From NCBI GenBank assembly GCA_003019535.1, contig NEXG01000020.1, positions 1 to 42,528 on the forward strand: 42,528 bases of DNA, written 5' to 3'. The position numbers and the translations under genes were made by a program. How positions within the stretch are numbered: the first letter of the stretch is position 1; each line of letters begins with the position of its first letter. The stretch is from Candidatus Marsarchaeota G2 archaeon ECH_B_1 (GTDB taxonomy: Archaea > Thermoproteota > Thermoprotei_A > Marsarchaeales > Marsarchaeaceae). The notes below the pieces were generated by a model. It made no database searches, was not told the origin of the DNA, and saw nothing but the letters and a program-made list of their open reading frames with translations. This document shows, in pieces, positions 25,929 through 34,184 of the stretch.

Positions 25929-26635
25929 AAAACCCAGTCCCCCAGACCCTGAGAACTGGAGAACACGTTAGCAGGCAGAGCGCAGACAAACACAGTCCGA
26001 AACCAGATGAGAGCGGAGCCAGTAACGTGGGTACGACGGGGAAGAGAGTGAGGAGCCTGAAGTGCAACTCGCACCTTGGACTGTGGTGTTGGGTGAACCT
26101 GAACCCGTTTGCGGCTGCATCGTCAGAGCGAGCCGCGGAGAGAGTGGGGAGCACTGCATGGCTGGACTGCCCGCCGAGTGTACCCGAGTGTGTGCAGCCC
26201 CACCCAGAAACTATCGTTTGAATTCATCATTTAGGGCGGAGACTATTAAGGTGTTTAAGTTGGGAGGCCGTGTTATAAGCACGGGTATCCGTGGTGCGTG
26301 GAGTGAGGCGAGTGATTCACGTCTGCAGACACTCTGCTACCCTATAACCCCCTCTCAACGAGGGAGTTGTTCAAGCTTGGTGGTTGAGGCAGTAAGCTTC
26401 GCCCTTCCCGAGGGGCGGGGTAGCTCACAAAGACATGAGAAGCCGCGCACTTTAGGAGGATGCCGGATAGGGTGCACAACCACGTCTCTGTTTGTGTTTG
26501 GAGTCCACCATACGCTTCCCCCCGCATCCATGATTCTAGTCCACCCTAGTGTCTAAACCCTAACGCGGTCGTCTTCTATTAATTAAAGGAGAAGGTTTAA
26601 CTCTTTTTGCTCGCCTATATCGAGGGTGGTCGTAT
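25929..26635. other. Gene-free region with one IS605-like hairpin
   Basis: No supported gene. At 26396-26420 TTCGCCCTTCCCGAGGGGCG followed by GGGTAGCTCAC forms a hairpin like the right end of tnpB-type elements, but no tnpB sequence adjoins it. The long plus frame over 25868-26221 overlaps osmC and has no family features. Confidence 0.35.
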
Positions 26636-27023
26636 ATGAGTGGGCAGATAGATGTATACACGCCGCTTTGCCCGACGTGTGGTTGCTCACTGGTCAGGCT
26701 TGGTATACCTAGAAGTGAAGCTGTATCGTATATTCACGACGGGCACAGAACTGTTTTTCTGTTGTCTGAGCTGCCTGCACGAGTTTCTACGCGATCCACA
26801 ACGGTTCTTAGATGAAGTTGCGCAAATTTTTGTATGCCCCGTTTGCCTCGCAGAGAAACCCAGACACCAGGGGGTAACTAAAATAGTTGAGAGCCTCCAC
26901 ATTACCTTCTGCAGATGCTCTCACTGCTACTACACATTCCTAGAGAACCCAGAATACTACGTTAGCCGTCTTAAAGCGGACTACGGGGAGGGGCCAACAA
27001 CATGGGTTGCCACATGCTGCTAG
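26636..27023 (+). pseudogene. Double YHS/TRASH-like metal-binding protein with one frameshift
   Basis: ATG 26636 behind GGGTGGT starts IDVYTPLCPTCGCSLVRLG then SYIHDGHRTVF. At a run of five T (26754-26758) the sense passes to the next frame: FCCLSCLHEFLRDPQRFLDE, then a second unit FVCPVCLAEKPRHQG...VESLHITFCRCSHCYYTFLENPEYYV. Each unit has a CPxC pair, a short hairpin, and a (F/C)CxxCxxxFxxxPxxY/F block, the layout of YHS/TRASH fingers that bind Cu, Hg or other soft metals. With four T instead of five, the protein would be one frame of about 128 residues. It may be a metallochaperone or metal sensor. The single-base lesion is in a homopolymer, so an error is quite possible. Confidence 0.65.
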
Positions 27024-27031
27024 AAGCAGAC

Positions 27032-27094
27032 GGTGTCCTGATAACGCTTTTCCACACCTGGATACAGAGGTCACCGCGTTCTAATCTGGACACT
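27032..27094. repeat. 63-bp element with GGTGTCC termini, copy C
   Basis: Starts GGTGTCCTGAT and ends ATCTGGACAC, imperfect terminal inverted repeats. Same length as copy B and the same end pattern as copies A and B. It begins nine bases after the stop of the YHS-like gene. Confidence 0.5.
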
Positions 27095-27287
27095 ATCTAG
27101 AAGCACACAAAATTCTTATAAACAAACTCATGCCAGGTCACACATTCACGGTTCGATCAGTCATCTGGAAGAGCAAATAAGTTTACTTTTAAAAAAGTTA
27201 GTAATATAGTGTCAAAACTTTCTATGTTTAAACGTGAACATTAAATAACTTGAACTGTGTTAACCATGGTAAAGTGGGCGATGAGTT

Positions 27288-27521
27288 ATGGGTAAGGTGG
27301 ATGACCTAAAACGCATTGTGGAGTCGAATACTAGCACAATAAATCCAGAGGAATTCAGAAAGATCAAACGCTTCTTTAAAAGTGAGCTTCCAAAATGCCC
27401 ACTGTGTGGTGGGCAAACGATACTGGTAGGAAGCTATACCCAAAGCGGATCCAACCTGTTGATATGCATGGATGAAGCGTGTGATGTAATCGGCTTCAGA
27501 TATAAGAGTAGAAACGACTAG
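27288..27521 (+). CDS. Small zinc-ribbon protein
   Basis: 77 residues. A helical N-terminus (VDDLKRIVESNTSTINPEEFRKIKRFFKSE) is followed by a four-Cys ribbon: CPLCGG and, 20 residues on, CMDEACDVIGF. Single ribbons of this type occur in archaeal transcription or RNA-binding accessory proteins, but there is no specific family match. Codon use is AT-richer than in the metabolic genes nearby, so it may be transferred. It lies next to a MITE and is not in an operon. Confidence 0.65.
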   Translation: MGKVDDLKRIVESNTSTINPEEFRKIKRFFKSELPKCPLCGGQTILVGSYTQSGSNLLICMDEACDVIGFRYKSRND

Positions 27522-27574
27522 CTCAATTCCGGGAAACTCACCGACCAACAGGCTTTATCTTAACGGGGGTTGGA

Positions 27575-27896
27575 AGGGTTTCACTCTACGTAGGCATACA
27601 TAGGTACATATCATTGTACCTCTCGTACGCGTAGAGCTTGGGCTTCAGCGTATCATTTAGGAACCTTACGAGTTCATTGATCCCCTTCAGCTCCACCCCT
27701 GTCTCGACGTACCCACCCACCTACCATGCAGTGGGGAACGCCGACCATCTTCAGTCCCCCCGCTTCCTGTGTGTGCATGTACCCCTCCCTCAGTGGAGGT
27801 CTTGGGTCTTCGCTACCACCCTACTGCCCATGCACACAAATGCTCAAATCCAGAAATCTATATAAACCTATCTATTTTGAAACTGCTGACAACGGC
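27575..27896 (-). mobile_element. Deletion derivative (MITE) of the tnpB element at 14095-15551
   Basis: The first 190 bases (from AGGGTTTCACTCTACGTAGG) match 14095-14305, covering the tnpB 3' end. The last 60 bases (TATATAAACC...GAAACTGCTGACAACGGC) match 15490-15551, covering the left end. The roughly 1.1 kb of tnpB in between is missing. Both ends are kept, so it could still be moved by a transposase acting in trans. It lies across the 3' end of a radical SAM gene. Confidence 0.7.
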
Positions 27897-29035
27897 ATGT
27901 GGAGTTTGGCGAGCCTGTCGCTGCCTGTCTCCACACCCACCTGTACGCCGATCCAGTTGGATGGTCCGGCGTGCACGATGTCTGAAAGCTTGCGTATAAG
28001 CTCAGGGTAGGCGGCTGGTGGAGATATTCTGGCATGGGTTGGGTTAGTACTCCCCACTCCTCCAACATCCATCACCGCCTTGAGCAGGCCTGTCAGAGCC
28101 TCCTCATTAGGGGTGTAGAGTGGACCGTGCTGGTAGGCGAAGAACTCGTCGGTCTGAAGCCAGGCGTTTCGGAAGCCCCCATACCTGACGTTGACCTCCA
28201 CCTCTTTCACTATCTGCTCAAAGGAGTAGTATCTGAGAGGCCGTAGCGTCACCTCACAGAAGTCACACCCGATTCCACACCCCCTCATCACCTCATTCAA
28301 GGCTTTGGCTGCGGGGTGCACTATACCCGGGATTTCCTCAAGCCGAGGATACCTTTTACCTCCAGGCCTCCTCGACACGAAGCGTTCGTGAGGTCTATAA
28401 GAACTTCTGAAATTCATATCGAAACTCATAAACCCCCTGAAGAAGATGTTCGCGTCAAACTCATCCTCGAAAGCCTGAGAGAAAAGCAGACATGCTACGT
28501 CCTCTACCTCACCCTGATACGCACAGTCTATTCCGAGACGCTCAAGCTCCGCGGGGAAAACCGTGAACTCCCATACCCCAGGCCCACCCACCACCAGCTT
28601 AGCCCTAGTACCCCGACGCGCCCTGTTTAACCTACCTATTAACGCTTCCCACTCAACACGTACCCAAGGGTAGCTCGATGAGCCGAAAAGCACGGAGTAC
28701 GACATTGTGAGCGGCCCCAAACCCAAGGGGTCCATGGTGGATACCCCTATGACCTCCGTATCCTCTTTAATGAAAGCTTCAATAAAGTCTGGGTGTGGGA
28801 CAACCACGTCCCGAGGGCTGCAACAGCGTAACAGTGATGCCTCCAGCTTGCGCACGGGGTAGGGTGCGAGCCTCGCCTGGCCGTCTTCGAGCGGTTCGGC
28901 TATATCACCCTTCAAAAAATTGTATATCGCACCCGGAATACTGCTACTAGGCGCGCAGGGTAGGAAATCGAGAAGGGGGAAGTCGTGGTAGTTGAACATA
29001 AGGGTGGGGTCAGAAACCAACACGTATTTAGCCAA
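27872..29035 (-). pseudogene. B12-binding radical SAM protein, C-terminally truncated by the MITE
   Basis: 387 residues, starting at a TTG with GAGGTGG six bases before it. An N-terminal B12-binding-like domain (YVLVSDP, VSTMDPLGLGPL, KLVVGGPGVWEF, YQGEVEDV) is followed by the radical SAM core with Cys253, 257 and 260 in MRGCGIGCDFC. GVQVGVETGSDRLAKLHMP aligns with GVDVGIESGSVRLMKRYMN of the next paralogue. After that the frame enters the MITE end (LSAVSK, stop). About 150 C-terminal residues found in the two paralogues are gone, and I find no continuation on the far side of the insert. The barrel would be incomplete. It most resembles the archaeal Ta0216-type B12/SAM family, substrate unknown. 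Confidence 0.8.
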
Positions 29036-29585
29036 GACAAGCCACCTCTATCAAGCTCTAAGTTTTTAACCCAACTTCAATATACAGGCGCTCATACGCA
29101 AATTCACCCAGCTTACAGGATAAGGCTAAACAATGAACCGCAACCCGAACACCCACACATAGTCCTACCCCCGAAAAACATAAGCCCACATAATTGAAGG
29201 AGGCTGGTGAGCCGTGTGTGACTGAAGCTTCCCTATACGTGCACATTAGTACTCTAGGCTTAGTCACCCGATACGATAAAAACACTTCTGTTTAACGGCT
29301 TAAAACACATCCACAAAACCCTTTTTAATAGATGCCCCACCGAATCGTTATCGTGCCCCATACTCGACGTGGCTAGAGGCACGTCACTTATCTTTTCCGG
29401 TTTGAGTAATATACGCAGCATGCGGGCCGCTTTGTACACTCACCGCTTAGTAGGCGTTGCTTGGAATGAATGCCCCACTGATATGATTTCTAAGCCGGGC
29501 ACTGCCCACCGCACACCATCTGTTGTTTAAGGTTAGCGAACGCCACCAATAAAGAGCATGCGCGGCATCCAACCCTTGGGGTTGC
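29036..29585. other. Gene-free region
   Basis: Holds the likely promoter of the truncated radical SAM gene (GGTTAAAAACTTAG at about 29059-29072 on the minus strand). Otherwise only short frames with no support. Confidence 0.35.
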
Positions 29586-31247
29586 TCACTGTAGGTATCT
29601 TTCCAGAGTTGTTCTACCCTTCTGCGCGCAGTAGTCTGGTTCGCACCTCTTCCAGCTTGCGCTCCGCGCAGGTTTCACTAAAGGCAGCCCAATGAACCTC
29701 ACAAGGCTTCTCGTAATGCCCGCGCCGTGTATGTGTCTCATATATGGGAGCGCGAAGAACGAGGCGAGCCTCACAATGGGATTGATGTCCTCAGCCCACG
29801 TCCTAAGATTCCTGTCCCAGCAGCCGAGTAGGAACTCCCAGTGGAGCTCGCTCACACGTTCGAGTGAACTACGAGCGGCACTCCTAAGTATAGCCTCTTC
29901 TAAGGGAACAAACAGCAGAGGAACATAGAAAACCACGCTCCCCTTAAGCCTGTCAAAGAGCTCGAGCGTCGCGAGAACATCTTCCTCCGTTTCTCCTGGT
30001 AACCCCAATATAAATGTGTACATGGGGTACCAAAGGTGATCGTTGAAAACACCCGTGCCCTGAACCACTATCTCAGGCCAGTCTTCAATGCGGAGAGGGT
30101 ATGCTTTACCGTTCATATACCTCTTCATCAATCGCACACTCCCCGATTCAATGCCCACATCCACACCTACAAATCTTTTCCCACCCTTCCTATAGTGGGA
30201 CTTATCAATTATGAGAGGAGTGATTTCGTCGAGCAGGTCGGGTGCTACGAGCACTGGCACCAGAGATGCGTGTGAGATGGCTATTTCACTAACGCCCTTG
30301 TGCCCAGCGATGGCACCCAAGAGCTGCTTAAGCCTACTAGGGTTGGGATTAAAGCGAGCATCACTCCCATAGAGAAAGATGTCCTCGGTCACCAAAAAGG
30401 CACTGTCACACCCATTCCTTACATTAACCTCAACTTCACTCATTATGTGCTGGAGGGGGAAATCATACTTTGTTCGAAAATCGGGTGAACAAAACTGGCA
30501 CCTCCTGCCACAACCCCGAGTTATTTCAACCGCACCGAACCCAGCCGCATGCCTGATCAAGGGTACACGTGTGAACTCCTTTAGCTTAACCGTCCTAATA
30601 TACTTTGGAAGAGGCTGGCCGCTACGCATTTTTTCGAGAATGGGAACTATCCACTCCTCGCATTCCCCGGCTACAAGCAAGTCGATTCCCAGCTTTTCCT
30701 GCAGACCAGCATCCCTAATCTGCCACACACCGAAGCCGCCTACAACCTTCTTTACACGCCACTTTTCAAACACCCTATGCCTCATGAGCCTTACGAATTC
30801 AGTCCGATTCAGCGCTTCCCCTCCAAACCCAATAAGCGGGTTGTACGTGGTGCTCACATACGCGAGACCCAGGGGATCCATAGTGGAAACCAAAACGGCC
30901 TCGGTGTCGGCACCCACAAACTTCTCAAGATTGTAAGGGTGAACAACAGCAACACTATCCTCCCCGTATGCCTCAACCAACACGCTCTCTATTTTTCTTA
31001 GGCCGTAGGGAGCAAACCTCGCCGTACCGTCGGGCATATCCTGCGGCTTCAAATAACGCCAAGCAAAGGGCCGCACTAACGCCTCTGGAAAAGTACTCAT
31101 CATGGCGAGCATCCAGCTATTCCCGAAGGTGGCCATCTCAGCCGCTGAAGCCGTCAGAACAAAACGCACGCCTTTACGATCACTCTTTTCCCTACCTAAA
31201 AAAGCATACGGGAACACGGCTAACCATAAACCCCCAGCCATACACAC
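29586..31247 (-). CDS. B12-binding radical SAM protein, paralogue 2
   Basis: Up to 553 residues. The cobalamin-binding-like N-terminal domain (FVLTASAAEMATF, VSTMDPLGLAYV, VKKVVGGFGVWQI, LLVAGECEEWI) precedes the 4Fe-4S motif TRGCGRRCQFC (Cys246, 250, 253). Then follow typical radical SAM barrel segments: GVDVGIESGS and FILGLPGETEEDVLAT. The C-terminal part (LHWEFLLGCWDRNLRTW...) is helical and shared with paralogue 3. B12/SAM enzymes mostly methylate unactivated carbons or rearrange skeletons; the substrate is unknown. The start is uncertain: paralogues begin at the equivalent of GTG 31169 (VRFVLTAS), so the first 26 residues from GTG 31247 may not be translated. A 3' tail Lys/Arg-rich, no partner in an operon. 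Confidence 0.85.
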   Translation of the reverse strand: MCMAGGLWLAVFPYAFLGREKSDRKGVRFVLTASAAEMATFGNSWMLAMMSTFPEALVRPFAWRYLKPQDMPDGTARFAPYGLRKIESVLVEAYGEDSVAVVHPYNLEKFVGADTEAVLVSTMDPLGLAYVSTTYNPLIGFGGEALNRTEFVRLMRHRVFEKWRVKKVVGGFGVWQIRDAGLQEKLGIDLLVAGECEEWIVPILEKMRSGQPLPKYIRTVKLKEFTRVPLIRHAAGFGAVEITRGCGRRCQFCSPDFRTKYDFPLQHIMSEVEVNVRNGCDSAFLVTEDIFLYGSDARFNPNPSRLKQLLGAIAGHKGVSEIAISHASLVPVLVAPDLLDEITPLIIDKSHYRKGGKRFVGVDVGIESGSVRLMKRYMNGKAYPLRIEDWPEIVVQGTGVFNDHLWYPMYTFILGLPGETEEDVLATLELFDRLKGSVVFYVPLLFVPLEEAILRSAARSSLERVSELHWEFLLGCWDRNLRTWAEDINPIVRLASFFALPYMRHIHGAGITRSLVRFIGLPLVKPARSASWKRCEPDYCAQKGRTTLERYLQ

Positions 31248-31261
31248 TTATTCGCCCACAA

Positions 31262-32340
31262 TTAAGAAGCTAGTGGTTTAACCCTTAAAGAATCAGGCCA
31301 CCTCTTCCGCAACTAATAAAGCCCTCTAAAAAATTATGCGGGTAAGAATCACACCCAACCCTGTATTCTCACCACACCCACATAAACCATTTTTTCCGAT
31401 ACTTTCAATCAGTTGGAGAAACCCAAGTAGTTTCTGGGTGGGGCTTAAGCGTGGTGGAAGCCACGGGGAGGATTGGTGAGAAGCCGTGGAGCCAGCCCAC
31501 CGCCCATACACCCAGCAAGCCAGCCGAGAACACATTTAGCTTCTACAGTAATTTGATTTTTTGTGGGGAATGAGGATGGGATTTCCCGATTTCAAGGCTG
31601 TGGCCACCCCTCAGTGCTTTCGGCTCAAGCCCCCTTCTACACGAAGAAAGGCCTAGGGCTCCCCAGACTTCTCTCTGACTGGGGAGCTGGACTCAAGTCG
31701 AGCGTGTTCAGAGGAGACGAGGAGGGTTTCCCGGGGAAAGGCTAGAGTTTGAGGGTGAGTCGAGTGAGCACCCTTTTATCGCGGTGGACTAGATGTTGGT
31801 CAAATGTGGGGTGGGCCAATCTCGTCTGGGTGGCGGTAGACGCGCGGGGAGACAGGGCAGCCAGCTTGACCCAGCGCCTCCCCCACCCCTACCACTACCC
31901 CCTCACCCCGACGAGGAGTGCGGGCAACGCCCTTTATCTCAACTATAGATCCCTTATGAAGCTTTCCAAGGCTTGGACGGGCGCGTGCTGCGAACCCCCG
32001 AAGCCTAGTCTAGGTTGACGCGAGAACCGCCATATGCCTCCTACGCGTGGCTCTAAATCACGTCGCCGAGCCAGCCCAGATACAGCTTATCCACTCCGAT
32101 TCGCTCACAGCGAATAACTTTGGGTTGACCCTGCACGATAGACCAAAATTAGCGCTTAGCGCTGATTGTAACCTACACATGGATTTTGGGTTCACCCTGC
32201 AGGGGGAAGCCAAGTTGCGGTGCTCAAGCCAAACTGTAGGTAGCATGTGCTTCGGTGGGTTATCCTGGCGCACCCAACCATGCTTGGAGACGTTTAACCC
32301 AATAGGGTTTTTCGTTGTTTCTCTTTAATGAGAGAGGGTG
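31262..32340. other. Gene-free region of about 1.1 kb
   Basis: No supported gene. A strong hairpin CTCCCCAG/CTGGGGAG lies at about 31656-31683. GGGTNNACCC dyads lie at 32118-32133 and 32183-32200. The plus frame at 31563-31745 is short and unrecognised. The last 220 bases are probably the regulatory region of the mer-like operon. Confidence 0.4.
32118..32200 (+). promoter_or_regulatory. Pair of TTTGGGTNNACCCTG dyad sites upstream of the mer-like operon
   Basis: CTTTGGGTTGACCCTG at 32118-32133 and ATTTTGGGTTCACCCTGC at 32183-32200 share a GGGTNNACCC core that is a near-palindrome, with identical flanks. The same core frames the solitary merF-like gene at 21133 and 21784. Their distance from the ATG (about 220-300 bases) is long for an archaeal operator, so they may instead be ends of a mobile unit. 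Confidence 0.35.
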
Positions 32341-32417
32341 TGTTCTTGGGTAACCTTTAAACGATTAAACCAAGCTCTTCTTAAACGTCTGACCATGTAA
32401 TGTAATAGTGAGTGTAA

Positions 32418-32729
32418 ATGCGTGCTCCTTATGTTGTGGGTGCGTCAGGCCATGAGCACGACTTCGCCGCCGCGCCTTTTTTGTCTTATGCGAGCGAGGG
32501 CTCTGACACCAAGAGGAATGAAGGGTCAGGTTGGACTGCACTTGCATCTTTGGTGCTCGCCTTCCTTTGTTGTGGTCTTCCACTCGTCTTGGTAGCCTTG
32601 GGCGGCGTGGTGGGCTCAGTGTCGCGGCAACCGCTTGTAATGGCGGGTGGCGTCGCAATAGTGGCGGCGGGCGTGGGAGGCTACCTTTTTTCTAGAAGAA
32701 GGGCGAAGAAAGAAGAGTGCTGTGATTAG
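32418..32729 (+). CDS. merF: MerF-like mercury transport membrane protein
   Basis: 103 residues. After a polar N-terminal 38 residues come two helices: ALASLVLAFLCCGLPLVLVALG with Cys51-Cys52 ahead of Gly-Leu-Pro, and VMAGGVAIVAAGVGGYLF. A basic stretch RRRAKK and a second Cys pair (Cys101-Cys102) close the protein. This is the MerF plan: vicinal Cys in helix 1 and after helix 2 hand Hg(II) across the membrane. The long N-terminus is unlike bacterial MerF (about 80 residues). The stop is directly followed, without any spacer, by the GTG of the HMA gene, so the two are translationally coupled. CTTTAAACG at about 32356-32364 is a candidate TATA box. Confidence 0.75.
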   Translation: MRAPYVVGASGHEHDFAAAPFLSYASEGSDTKRNEGSGWTALASLVLAFLCCGLPLVLVALGGVVGSVSRQPLVMAGGVAIVAAGVGGYLFSRRRAKKEECCD

Positions 32730-32987
32730 GTGAACCGGGTGGCCGCGGAATACGTGTTCCAAGTTAGAGGTATGACGTGCCCTCTCTGTGTAATGGCGGT
32801 TGAGCGCGCCCTTCGACGAATCAAAGGGGTGTCGGCTGTTGAGGCCGACTTGGGGAGTGGAAGGGTAGTGGTCAAAGCCGCACAACCACTCGAAATAGAT
32901 GAACTTTCTAAGGCGATACGGCAAAGCGGCAGGCCTCTTCACAAGTTCGAGGCGAGCCTGCTGACTCAGACTGCGTCCAAATCATGA
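32730..32987 (+). CDS. merP: HMA-domain metal-binding protein (MerP-like)
   Basis: 85 residues from GTG 32730. YVFQVRGMTCPLCVMAVERALRRIKGV contains GMTCxxC with Cys17 and Cys20, the ferredoxin-like heavy-metal-associated fold. There is no signal peptide, so it would sit in the cytoplasm and receive or pass metal on the inside, unlike periplasmic MerP. It could equally be a CopZ-type copper chaperone. Position between a MerF-like carrier and a MerB-like lyase favours mercury. Eight bases separate it from the next gene. Confidence 0.8.
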   Translation: MNRVAAEYVFQVRGMTCPLCVMAVERALRRIKGVSAVEADLGSGRVVVKAAQPLEIDELSKAIRQSGRPLHKFEASLLTQTASKS

Positions 32988-32995
32988 AGGAGTGA

Positions 32996-33439
32996 GTGAA
33001 CACGGCTCTTAACATCCAGGAGACAATTGAACGCATCACGAGTGATGAGCCGACCGACTTCAGAATCGTTAAGCCCAGTGGCGGATCACTGTACGTATAC
33101 TGCGCCTTGGACACGGTTTTGTACACCACGCTTACCGGTGAACGCGTAGAAGTTGAAACGAGGATAGCGGGAAAAGACGTGAGGTTCACGCTTACGCCTG
33201 ACACCAATCTGATGGTATCATTCATTGACCCTAAAAGCTCAGACGGACTCCCCGACTCCAAAGATACACCCTCAAACCTTTGCCCCTACCTTAAATTCTT
33301 CGAAAACTCTGCTCAGTATCACGATTGGAAGAAGACTCTTCCACCGAGTGTTCAAGCCGTTGTGACGCTGATAAGTGTTAAAGACGCCTTCACCTTGATC
33401 AAACGGTTTGTCAAGGAGGAAACAGGTGCCACAGAATAG
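32996..33439 (+). CDS. merB: Organomercurial (alkylmercury) lyase MerB-like, short form
   Basis: 147 residues from GTG 32996 behind AAGGAG. SLYVYCALDTVLYTTLTGER matches the MerB core block WCALDT, giving Cys36 and Asp39 at the positions of Cys96 and Asp99 of the well-studied enzyme. NLCPYLKFFENSAQYHDW matches the block of the second catalytic Cys (Cys96 here, Cys159 there), 60 residues on, against 63. MerB breaks the C-Hg bond of alkylmercury. The N-terminal winged-helix-like part of about 60 residues of bacterial MerB is missing, so this is a minimal enzyme. Third gene of an operon with MerF- and MerP-like proteins. No mercuric reductase (MerA) or MerR-type regulator is in the window. Confidence 0.78.
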   Translation: MNTALNIQETIERITSDEPTDFRIVKPSGGSLYVYCALDTVLYTTLTGERVEVETRIAGKDVRFTLTPDTNLMVSFIDPKSSDGLPDSKDTPSNLCPYLKFFENSAQYHDWKKTLPPSVQAVVTLISVKDAFTLIKRFVKEETGATE

Positions 33440-33578
33440 TCTTTAACTACACGAGTAACCGTATTATTAAGTATTGATTCTAGAATGACTCTACTGGCTG
33501 TATCATCCCAGTCCCTACAGGCTGAACATAATTAAGGGGTGCCGTGTAATCCGAAATTCCTGTCAAGCAGTCTGAATG
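33440..33578. other. Spacer after the mer-like operon
   Basis: No gene seen. It leads into a decayed insertion element. Confidence 0.3.
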
Positions 33579-34060
33579 GTGTCCGGATGAGGCCGTCTTC
33601 GGGGCCACACCCCCAAGTATGTCCCCATTTTCATCGTGTTTTCGAATCGTTTGAGTAGCTCTTGGGAGACGCCCGACCCACCTATCTGGACGTTTTTCTC
33701 GGGTTTAAGCTATTGCAGAAAATCCTTGTCTGATCCTTAAGGTAGCCAGAGTGCTCAACGGGGCTGCACCGCCCGAAAGCTTGATAAAAGTGTTTTCGGC
33801 GGCCAGCTTCTACGTCTCATAGCCTCACGCCACAACGGATCAGGATCTGTTAGGATCACAGGGTTATCCACACACACGAGGAGACGCCTCCCCCAGCCTT
33901 CCTAAGTGGCTAAGGGCGTGTATATTGGAGTGTGCCCACAGCTCACTCGCCAAACCCGCTCTGTGTCCAACTACCTAAACCCATCTGCTTTTGGAGGCTG
34001 AGGTGAGCCGCCTCCTTAAGGAGAGAGTGAGGCCCCTAACAAAACACGTCAATGACTATT
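33579..34060 (-). pseudogene. Decayed DDE transposase (IS6/IS240-like), copy 3, with GGTGTCCGGAT end
   Basis: On the minus strand, 33715-33800 reads SPVEHSG then YLKDQTRIFCNSLN, which aligns with FGLRSSVKRFRA and LKDGTRVFHNNTNR of copy 1, both at protein and DNA level. The edge at 33579 is GGTGTCCGGATGAGG, the same terminus as the three short elements. Beyond 33800 the sequence is too decayed to translate. This suggests GGTGTCCGGAT is the terminal repeat of this transposase family. Confidence 0.5.
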
Positions 34061-34184
34061 CAAATTCGTTTTCCCGATGCTAATGGCGACCGCGTCCCCG
34101 GGTCTCACCCCCGTGACGTGTAACGGGCAGCGGTCACGGTGGTTTAGGCTGGTGGATAGATCAGTCTATAGTGTGCCCCGCAAC
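34061..34184. other. Short gene-free spacer
   Basis: Nothing recognised between the transposase relic and the following membrane protein gene. Confidence 0.3.

Noticed and set aside
25868-26221. Plus frame of 117 codons and overlapping minus frames
   Set aside because: It overlaps the end of osmC, low in hydrophobic residues, and resembles no family.
29058-29285. Minus frame of 75 codons upstream of the truncated radical SAM gene
   Set aside because: It covers the promoter region, and the translation has no recognisable features.
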